From positions 248,001-312,000 of the forward strand of contig JALJCO010010219.1 of NCBI GenBank assembly GCA_023101725.1: a stretch of 64,000 nt of DNA, in the 5' to 3' direction. The stretch comes from Atherinomorus stipes (Eukaryota > Chordata > Actinopteri > Atheriniformes > Atherinidae). The position numbers were made by a program, and so were the translations under genes. The notes under the pieces are model-generated. The model ran no database searches. It had not been told where the DNA came from and saw only the letters and a list, made by a program, of their open reading frames with translations. Below, piece by piece: positions 1 to 64,000 of the stretch. How positions within the stretch are numbered: the first letter of the stretch is position 1; each line of letters begins with the position of its first letter.

Positions 1-102
1 CCCACCTCATTGCTCAGGGTGCTGCAGAACAAGAGGAAGCAGAGTGTTAGCTGAGCATCTCAACATCCCAGTCTCCGACCAAGAACTCCCAGAACTACTT
101 AC

Positions 103-52394
<52,292 letters not shown>

Positions 52395-52790
52395 TTCTTT
52401 CGTGCTTCTTTAGTACAGTGTCCAGCTTCTTCACCAGTTTCTTTACTGGTTGAGCTAATCTGTGCAGTATGTAGTCCGGGGATGGATGGCTGGGCAGGAG
52501 ATAGGAGAAGCCTGCCTTCGCTGGTTAGCAGGACCGGAGAGACGATCGGGGCTCGTGACACGCGACAAAAACAACCGTCTTCACACTCGAAGAGTGAAAG
52601 CCACCGTTGTAATCTTCCCCCGTTTTTTTTTCGTGGCGTGTCCGAGTGTATTTAAGACTCTTCCCCCCCTTTGCTCTCAGCTCTCCGGTCCCCAACACAC
52701 AGCCATCTTGTTCAGCTTCAGCACCACCAGCTGCGCGGCTAGCTCCTGGCAGTGACGTCAGAGCGCGTGTGATGGTGTGGGAGGTTCACG
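52395..52790 (-). promoter_or_regulatory. unc13a: Putative unc13a 5'UTR and core promoter, with a CRE site
   Basis: The roughly 400 bases upstream of the unc13a ATG are locally richer in GC and CpG than the surrounding introns, as expected for a promoter. A full palindromic cAMP-response element, TGACGTCA, sits at 52753-52760. On the minus strand a short upstream frame, MAVCWGPES followed by stop, starts at 52706 in good context (AACAAGATGG). It would be a uORF only if transcription starts above it. No clear TATA box; the transcription start is not determined. Confidence 0.5.
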
Positions 52791-53139
52791 CGGCACTTTC
52801 TTAGCTCCTCTCTTTTTCCGTACTAATAAGCCAACATACTCTTTAGTATAGTTATTATCAAATAACTTAACGTTATCAACAAAAAATAAATCAATAAAAC
52901 AAATTTTTACCGCTTTTATGCAGACTTGTTCTATGAAAAAGCCAGACCTCAAAGAGATAATTATTGAAAAAATAGTCAATCATGATCCCCCAGTACATGC
53001 TTAAAACAAAAGGGCTTTTTTTTCAGGAGGGGGAATAAGCTTGGAAAATTTAATGCATTCTCAGACAAATCAGCCAAGGTGGGTCACTAAATTTTGTGCG
53101 AACCTGTGACAACAAAAACAAACTGTAACAAACAGCACA

Positions 53140-54078
53140 CAAGCTGGTCCATACAAAAGTTTATTCTTATTACACCAGTAGACCAACAGCTCCCTCTGCT
53201 GTTACACAGTATCTCTTGCACAATTGCAGTTTTTCTACTTCCACCATATTTACACCAAGGCTAAATTGGTGACATGCTGAGGCTTTTTTTTTCCCCCATT
53301 TAAAGATAAAACTAAGCTTTATAAATTTTACTGAGAGTATGTTTATGATAATGAATAAAGAAGCAAAAAAATGGTAGTCATAACTCTTTTGTTGTAAACA
53401 GTTTGTTCAACATGGTTTAATGAACATTTGTAAAAAATACAAACATACCGCACAAGCATATAATATTCTGAAAACATGTGAAACATCTCATTATCCCACG
53501 GTCTGACAATATCAATAACAGTTCAAGCATTTTATACAGAAATATTTCACTTTCACCCCTTTTTGTCCCCTCATCCCCTTACATATAACTAATTATATCA
53601 CAGTCCGGACCGACTTGCATCAAGTAGCATTCATTGTAAAACTGATACTTAGGCTGGCTGTACTGGACCTGTTGACAACTGCTGAGAAAAAGCTGCATGA
53701 TATGGTTGGGATCAATCTGAGTTTACTTTATTAGAACAGTTCCAAAGAGAAAACTAAATTATATTTGATGCAATTCCTGAACTGTAAAAACAATCCATGC
53801 TAACAAATTGAATTACATTTACAATAGATGTAAATGTAATATACAATAAAACATCTAAAATGGGTCAACATATTCTACAGATATCACATATCCATTAAAA
53901 AAATCTAAACAAAACAAACAGATGTGTAGACATGGACTGTGTGCTATTGTTCAATATTTTTTACTCTGTCGATCTTAACACATCCACATGCTCTGCTGAA
54001 AGGCAACGACATCTTCTAATACCACCCAGCATATGAGGTGTCCTTTAGGATGTGCGAGTGTGCCTGACTGGAGGCTCC
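53140..54078 (-). other. hmg20b: hmg20b 3'UTR with candidate polyadenylation signals
   Basis: After the stop codon at 54081-54079 the sequence is AT-rich with no further conserved frame. AATAAA signals in the minus-strand sense occur at 53732-53727 and 53165-53160, giving 3'UTRs of about 0.37 or 0.94 kb. The unc13a promoter begins only about 0.4 kb beyond the distal signal, so the two genes are closely packed in tandem. Confidence 0.5.
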
Positions 54079-57000
54079 TCATAACTTCTCACTGAAAATG
54101 AATGAAAGTATGTAATAAAAGAAAAATGCATCAGAAACAGGCTTTTCTGACAAGATCAGCCATTGTAACAGAACAAAGTTTCCACAGTTCAGAGCAGTAA
54201 AGTGAGAATTCACATTTTAAATTAATGATTTTGCCCCACTCTTCACAGCTGTAGAGACACAGCTAGAATTTTTCTCATCTACATTATGTGCCTTATTATA
54301 CTGTGCATGGACATGCAACAAAACCTAGTGTAGAATATTTAAAATTGTGATAAGATGGACAGATTTACATATTTGTATAGAGCTTGGACATTTGAATTCC
54401 AACCCCAGTTAAAAAAAAAAGTTGGGACATTACAAAATGTAAAAATAATACAAATCATCATTTTATTTGCGACGAATTAAAGAAAACATCAATAGTTGAA
54501 AGAGAAACAGTTCACCTTTCAAAAAGAATTTGCAGGTCACTGTGAATTTACTCAGAATGCAGTGAACACTCAATCCATGCATAAAATGGAGGAAAATAAT
54601 AAGAATCTTTCAAATACCCTTTCGGATTATTCACACCACGTATAAAATAACAAACCTTTTAAAGCAGACTGATTTCATTCCCAAACCTGGCAAAAATGCT
54701 GGTTAGTTCATGCGCTCGCCAGACAGATTTTTGTTGTAACTTTCAAGAATAAGTAAAAAACCTAAATGGGTATGGTTACCTGATGTTTTTTTTTTTTAAT
54801 CCCGATTTATTCAGAGTTAAATAATTCTGAATTAAAGTATTCTCCTTTGCATCAGCATGGAAATAATATTTCCAAATGGAAGATTACATGGAAAACATGT
54901 TTAATTGCCTTTATTCAATTCTGGGGGTTGGAAAGGGTTCTAAATGTACCGGAGGTGGGTGTGACGTATTTATGTCGACAGAAAGTAAACAAACTCCAGT
55001 TGCTGTTTCTTTTCCTTTCAGCGCAGCATTGAAGACTACAAAATAATACACAGTTTTGCTTTGATTTTGATTACAGTTTTGAAGCAGCAGCTTGATCCTA
55101 ACATACTTTGAATTAGTGGTGAACTGAAGACACGAAAAAACACCTTATCTTCCTTATTTATGAAGTTTCTGATATCTCTAAAGCCTTATGGCAGATTCAC
55201 ACCAGGTTTGGCAGCACCACAGTTTCATTTTATCATCAGCTGTGCGTCAACTCACATGGGAGCATTTGAGATGTTTAATGCCGAGTTCATGTGCAAAACA
55301 GATGGCTCACAGCAGAGTAGCCTGCTGCTGCTGTGCTTCTGGAGCCTCCATTAAGGAACTTTGGCGATGTCCATGTGAAACGATTCCATTCTCTGCAATT
55401 TGAAGGCGTGACGCTAACAACATAGCCGTGGCGACCTGCCACATCTGAGTCAGTGCAGGGGAAACACTGCCTTCACCTTCTTCAGCTGGCTCGAGAGTAC
55501 TTTGATGTGTGTCATGGCAACAGAACAGGGAACAAGCTTGCAAAGAATGACCTAAATTAATTTAAATCTGGATGAACGTATATACGATTATTATTCACGA
55601 GGTACGAGGTATTATTCAATTCTGATTTTAACTCAGTATAACACTGCCACTTACTCTGGATTTAAGTTTATATGGTCACATGGTAATTTTTCATCTTTTT
55701 AATTTTATTCTGAATTAAAGGAGACTTAAAGGCGCTATAGAAGATGTTTCGGCATTTCAGAAAGCACAGACTATTAGCAAGATCAACCTGCTAGACTCAC
55801 AGCTCCCTCCTCCAGTAACAGAATAACGTGCATGAGCCACTCTGGTGTTTAGCAAACAGCAGGTACAGATCCTCCCATCATGTCATAAATGCAAGTAAAC
55901 GGAACGTCGTTGTCTGAACGTTGCTAACTGCTAGCAAAATGATGTTAGCTACCTGCTGTAAACATCTGAGGAGAGCGTGCAGCTTCCGGGACGCAGTATT
56001 GCTCTCGCCAATCAATCACTCTCATTGATCAATTCGTCTATTACCCGTTGAATTGACCGTTAATCACTCTTACTACGGTAGTAAAAGTGATTGACGAGCC
56101 AATAGACAAATGAAAAAGATAAGGAATGCAGAAATGATTAGCGGATGTTTGTTCAGCCCCTTTACTTTCACAGCTGATGTATAATAATATTTATATGTTT
56201 AAAGCTTTTAATAAATCATAGCGTATAGGGGAGTGAACCCAAATTTACCGAATATTGCAAAAATTGTTGAAACATCTTTTATAATGCCTTTAACACTCAA
56301 GTAAATGTAGTCAGTGTCACTTAAAACTACAACAATTCAGAAAATTGGATTCAAAGTTTCCTTAGCATTTTGTGTCCACAGCACCAACTTTAAGGTGTAG
56401 AAACAAAACTAATAAACTCTTGCAGAGGTTACAAAAGGTTTCAGCCCTGTTCATCAACTATAATGTCCAGAAAGGTTACTGGATACCTATCTAATCAGAC
56501 ATAAAAGGTGATGCAAAGTATCCTTGTATTATTAAGGCTTTCAATCATCTATTTTAATGTTTCTACTTCAGTGAATTATTTCACTGCGGCAATTACCTGT
56601 CAATATGAGAAAGGACCTCACAAAGCTGGTTGAGCAGGGCACGGTGTTTATGGGGGTTTCCCTCAAGTACTCCATTGAGACGACTCAGGTATGAGTCAAG
56701 GTTTCCAAGAGATGCCGTCTCACCGGTACCTGTTAAAGAAAGAAAAAGAAGAATCAAATTCACATAGGGTTGAATATCTATTGCTTTCTCGTGGAAAAGT
56801 ATCAACAATTCATTTTGCGCGGCAGTTCTTGTATTCAGTATGAATTAATAAATACCCACTGTAATCATGGTCTAATTTTTAAAACCATGTCACTAAAGAA
56901 GGCAAATATCATCAGTGGAAAAAGAGAATAAACTAAACTCTGTAACTAACTAAACTAGGACCTCACTTGAAAAAGAAAGCCATGAAGAGATGATCTAGAG

Positions 57001-59035
57001 AATATGCAACAATATTTGTATCCATCTTCTCCTTTTTTTTTTACTGAATACAAATTAATTCTGACCTGGGAGTGGGACTGATGACAGACTGTTGACCAGT
57101 GTGTGTTTAATGGCCAGCAGGTGCTGGTGAAGAGCCTGGGTGCGCTTCTCGTCCTGTCCCAGTTCGGCCTCCAAACGTTCTTTAGCGTTGTTCATGTCCT
57201 TAATGTGCCGCTGCAGCACCGCATTTTGTTCTTCAAACTCTATGTTAGCTTTTCGAAGTCGTCGCAGCTCAGCCTCCCGAGCTTAAAGCAAAAGTGACAT
57301 AAAAAGGGTTTGGAACAGGTAAAAGATTTTTAAAAAATCAAACAACAGTTACAATAGGTCTAAACACAATGTACGATGATGGAAACAAGTTTGTGTTTTA
57401 TCTATGATCTCAGTTTCTGCAACCTTTGTTCTGATCAAGGAATTCCTCAGTGAATATAGGAATGTCAAATCTACTGGGGAGGTCAGCAGCCTAAAGGAGA
57501 CATAATAAGCAAGTTTACACCCAAGCTTTCCAAACCATTTGAAGTTGTCATCACATGGTTGATAATGATAAAAAAAACAAACATATTAGCATGTCACAAA
57601 CCTTTGCGAAAGATGACCCTGAGCTGGAGCTGACAATGACTGATGGGGTGTCTTCTGAAAGAGGTAAAAACAACAATAATAAAAACCCTGCTCATCAGGC
57701 ACTGACTGATGCTTCTAATAATGAGGCTTCAAATTGGTTATCAATATTTTATCAGCTGCAATAACCAGGAAAAATGCACACCAATGAACTACAGGCCGGT
57801 CTAATAAACACCACAGAGGCTAAGGGCAGTTGTCACCTTTTTTGATCCTCTTATCGTGTATTTTGGCACTGCTGATCTGATAGGCCTCCGTCTGCTGATA
57901 TTCCTTCAGTTCCTGGGCGTACTGCATCTTCTCACGCTCAGCTTCATCAAGATAGCGCTGTCAATATAAAAATGATGCTGTGATGCTGGACTGAGGTGGA
58001 TATATAAAAATTCCCTTCAGAGATTAATAACATTTTCTTCCATTTACATATCTACTGCAGTTCTTCAGTACTGCATTTTGTTAAATATAATCTGAATGTA
58101 ATACAAAGCAAACAAACTAATAAATAAACAAAAACAAAAAAACCTAAAAAAAAAAAACCAACAACAAACAAACAAAAAAAACCCTACCTGTTTGTCATTT
58201 GGGGCTAATCGTGTCCACTCTGCTCCAAGTCTTTTGGTGATTTCTGGGAAAGGTAAATCTGGATATCGGGCCCTCATAAGTTCTCGCCGTTCATTTAGAA
58301 AGCGGACATATCCTGTTACTGGTGCCTTGGGACCATTTGGGAGAACCTTTTTTCTCTTCTTTCCCTTTGGCCAGCCCCTCTTCTTTGGCTGCACAGAGGA
58401 GAAACAACACTGAGAACAGCAGGGGCTGCACATTCTCTCTGCTTCCTCTTTGCGAAAAACTTAAAATAAATTAGGATTGCGCAGAGCTTTTAATTATTCA
58501 TTATTTCTTTGTCTGTAAGAAAACCTGCATTCTTGACGGTCACAGTATTTGGCTTTTGTTGCAATAGTTTAGCATGTCCCAAATTTATGTGTGTGTATAT
58601 GTTCCTGCTTAACTGTAGTACGTTACACCCTAAACTCCTTTACAGTACAATACTGATACATTTAACTAATAATACTGTATGTTGGCATTACAGACATGCA
58701 TGTCCAATTAATGTGCCTGCTTATATATAAATATGCAACATTAGTACCTTGATTATTGCAGGAGTATTGTATTAGTGTAAATTTATTTCAGCTATTCGAT
58801 GTTGTATTGCATAAAACATGCATTATAGTGCATAGTAACTGCTTCAGCAAAATACTCCACCAAATATTTAATTGGAAAATCTGACAAATGCGTTTCAAAA
58901 ACTAAAGCACTTCACAAACTTGACTTTATCACGATCAGATGCCGCATTACCCACCTCATCTTGTGGTTGGTCAACTGAATGAGAAGCTTTGGGCTGCTGT
59001 GATGCATCACTCTGCTCTTGTTTGATTCCTCCCAT
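54079..59035 (-). CDS. hmg20b: hmg20b, HMG-box protein of the CoREST/LSD1 complex (complete, 294 aa)
   Basis: Nuclear, non-sequence-specific HMG-box DNA-binding subunit (BRAF35) of the LSD1-CoREST histone demethylase complex that silences neuronal genes. Coding exons: 59035-58955, 58388-58188, 57957-57837, 57654-57602, 57490-57424, 57281-57066, 56729-56597 and 54091-54079, totalling 885 nt with all phases joining. A short acidic N-terminus ([14 protein letters not shown]) precedes a basic stretch ([13 protein letters not shown]). The HMG box covers about residues 47-115 ([20 protein letters not shown]). A coiled coil covers about 175-245 ([20 protein letters not shown]). The final residues SEKL stop are on a 13-nt coding piece after a 2.5-kb intron. 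Human HMG20B is slightly longer (about 317 aa). HMG20A is the alternative, but the short N-terminus and eef2 neighbour favour HMG20B. Confidence 0.93.
54770..55690. mobile_element. Family C MITE, copy 2, in the last intron of hmg20b
   Basis: Related to 43578-44180 in the opposite orientation. It shares CTCCAGTTGCTGTTTCTTTT-type sequence, a GATTTTGATTACAGTTTTG block and AATTC/GAATTAA-rich ends. The terminal motif is TATGGTTACCTGATG on the left and TATGGTCACATGGTAATTT on the right. Confidence 0.65.
55720..56110. repeat. Possible short dispersed element
   Basis: Begins AAAGGCGCTATAGAAGATGT and is relatively rich in CpG, unlike the flanking intron. It resembles fish short elements I have seen in composition, but I could not define its ends. 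Confidence 0.35.
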
Positions 59036-59096
59036 GATCTCCTAAATTCAACTAATTAGTTATGCGCGACAATGACTCTTTATCCGTAACGGGTGT

Positions 59097-59500
59097 TCTG
59101 CGGAAAGACGTCTGTAGGAACAGTTGCAAAAAATAAGAGAGAAAATGATAAATTCAGCGTCAATTTATCAACAGGAATGCTGTTTTTTTAAGCTAACCTG
59201 ATTGCTAACACTTCGTTGTGGCTAATGTTTAACTGGTCGGTATCACCGATACACACACACATACACACACGTAACGGATAAATTGACTCAAAAATTGGAC
59301 TCAAACCGCGCACTCAATACAACAAAAAAGTAACTCATGCGTGGTTTAATATTTATTTACAAAGGAAAGTAGTAATTTGGTTTTTAAAAAGAGCGACTTT
59401 TTGGATAAAGGTTTATTTCTCACCCGATGTGTCGTTCGTGCAAACAGGAAGCGAAGTCTTTCAGCTTTCCGATTGGTCAATAAGAAGACTTGTGATTGGT
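59097..59500 (-). promoter_or_regulatory. hmg20b: Putative hmg20b promoter, noncoding first exon and 5'UTR intron
   Basis: Two CCAAT boxes in the minus-strand sense lie at about 59472 and 59493 (ATTGG on the plus strand). Just downstream is an ETS-like CTTCCTG and then a donor CATCGG/GTGAGA ending at 59424. An acceptor TTTCCGCAG ends before 59097, giving a second exon that carries the ATG at 59035. This implies a noncoding first exon of about 40 nt and a 327-nt intron at 59098-59423 containing a CA run (59251-59271). The layout is inferred from motifs only. Confidence 0.5.
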
Positions 59501-60549
59501 TAGCTCAAAAGAAAAAAAACGCCCCCCCCCCGCCCCGACACAGTCGCTCCAGGCCAGTGCATTATAGTAAAAAAAAAAAAAAAAAGAAAAGAAAAACTTT
59601 CATAAACTTTTCTTTTTTTCTTACCTCCCGCATTTATTGAATAGAAATTGAATGTGTGTTTTGCCCAACTTGTACAACAGTACTGTGTACTGTTATGCTT
59701 CTGTAATAGATTAACTCTTGTATTTTATGTTAGTTAAAAGTATTTAACAATGACTCACACAGATATGGAACCGTAAAGATGGTAGTTGTTCTGAGGGCCC
59801 TTTCTATTAAATGTATTCGCAGTTCACCCCCCCCCCACAATCATCCCTTAACCTATCCAGATCATCCGGTACAAATAAAACTTCTTCTAGTCAGAATTTC
59901 CACCACTTCTTTGGAGCAATTTGAGATGGGGTTTACTATAGTTAACTTTTAACTGATGATTAGGTGACATAGGAGGTCATAAAATAACACTCAATTTAAG
60001 ATTGACTTTCATCATATCCTCAGGGAAAGAAGAAGAAGAAGAAAAAAAAAACAGCCACACGGCCACAGCATTGGTTCAGAAAAACTACTAACTAGTGTCA
60101 TCCCTATAGAACATGCTATACAATAAATTAAAAATCTTGAACGCATTTTGTAAACTCTGTGGTCTAAGAACATTTGCAAATAATATAAGCATTATATCTC
60201 AAAAGGTTGCTTTAAATTGAAGGCAGTTCATGATTTTTTTAGGTTTAGGAGAAATCAAGTGGCTTGAAATTATATACATGCATACAGACCAACTGAGGGA
60301 ATAAGATCACAGGATTGTGACGTTTCAATCCTAATACCATAACAAAGTTAAAGTAAAAACCATTGTGAAATAAATATCCTTTACTTTAATAAATTTCCAT
60401 TTAAGTGTTACTTTATGGGAAGAAAGAAAAAACCCAAAAACCACACAACACCCTAATAATTAGGAGTCCAACTTTCCTTGCATAATTCAGTGCAGTTACA
60501 GATGAATTACCCTGGAATATGGGATAAAAACCTCAGTCAATAAAAGAAA
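59501..60549. other. eef2-hmg20b intergenic spacer
   Basis: About 1 kb of AT-rich sequence with poly-A and poly-C tracts (59521-59540, 59569-59585, 59826-59836). No open frame with family resemblance, no recognisable transposon ends and no RNA gene were seen. Confidence 0.6.
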
Positions 60550-60738
60550 AAAGTCCAAAATGTAATTTTTTATTTCGTTTTATTTAATGTTTACAATTTT
60601 TGTGGTCATTTCTTCGTTATTGTCGATCCTTTTGGCAAACATTGGTGCTCACTGTTCTGTACAGTCCGGTCCCACAAGATAAACTTAAATTTGCTGGGCA
60701 GGGAGGAATGAGAGAAGGGCTAGGCGGGGCCCAGGATT
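60550..60738 (-). terminator. eef2: eef2 3'UTR and polyadenylation signals
   Basis: Following the TAA stop there are about 150 bases of noncoding sequence, then two closely spaced AATAAA hexamers in the minus-strand sense, at 60584-60579 and 60574-60569. The 3'UTR is short, as is usual for abundant translation-factor mRNAs. The sequence from about 60550 down to 59500 shows no gene and is the eef2-hmg20b intergenic spacer. Confidence 0.7.

Positions 60739-64000
<3,262 letters not shown>

Overview
The window is vertebrate nuclear DNA, almost certainly from a teleost fish, probably a spiny-rayed (percomorph-like) species. The evidence is long GT-AG introns, CA/GT microsatellites, vertebrate-specific proteins, and dispersed elements typical of fish: tRNA-derived SINEs, an L2-clade LINE, Tc1-like and hAT-like relics, and many terminal-inverted-repeat elements. 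No bacterial genes, phage, CRISPR array or operon structure were seen.

Three protein-coding genes lie head-to-tail on the minus strand. Reading right to left, they are: (1) eef2, translation elongation factor 2, 64000-60739, with its first ~182 codons off the right edge; one intron holds a C/D-box snoRNA that fits SNORD37. (2) hmg20b, the HMG-box subunit of the CoREST/LSD1 complex, complete at 59035-54079, 294 residues, 8 coding exons plus a probable untranslated first exon. (3) unc13a (Munc13-1), the synaptic-vesicle priming factor, from its ATG at 52394 to position 103, where it runs off the left edge. I reconstructed 43 coding exons of unc13a (5141 nt, 1713 residues). The reading phase is consistent at every junction, and only the end of the C2C domain and the tail are missing.

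unc13a domain order: C2A (exons 1-4), a long serine-rich and acidic/proline-rich linker (5-11), calmodulin-binding segment (12-13), C1 (17), Ca2+-binding C2B (18-20), MUN (about 22-41) and C2C (42-43). It contains two 6-nt microexons (26533-26528 and 11116-11111), a 30-nt optional-looking exon (9170-9141) and a 120-nt serine-rich in-frame exon (32262-32143). The three genes do not form a pathway; their shared locus probably reflects old vertebrate synteny, since human EEF2, HMG20B and UNC13A all lie on chromosome 19p.

Most of the remaining sequence is intron. The densest repeat area is unc13a intron 4 (39563-45439). It holds a 3.15-kb element with ends matching GGGGCCTCATTTATAA, two smaller elements nested inside it, and a cluster of ATGGCCATTTACATG-ended MITEs. 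Two stretches (about 6830-7430 and 34870-35280) are homopolymer-rich and may be poorly sequenced. I found no previously undescribed biological system. The most interesting items are the microexons, the substituted calmodulin anchor, the serine-rich cassette, the snoRNA and the nested transposons.
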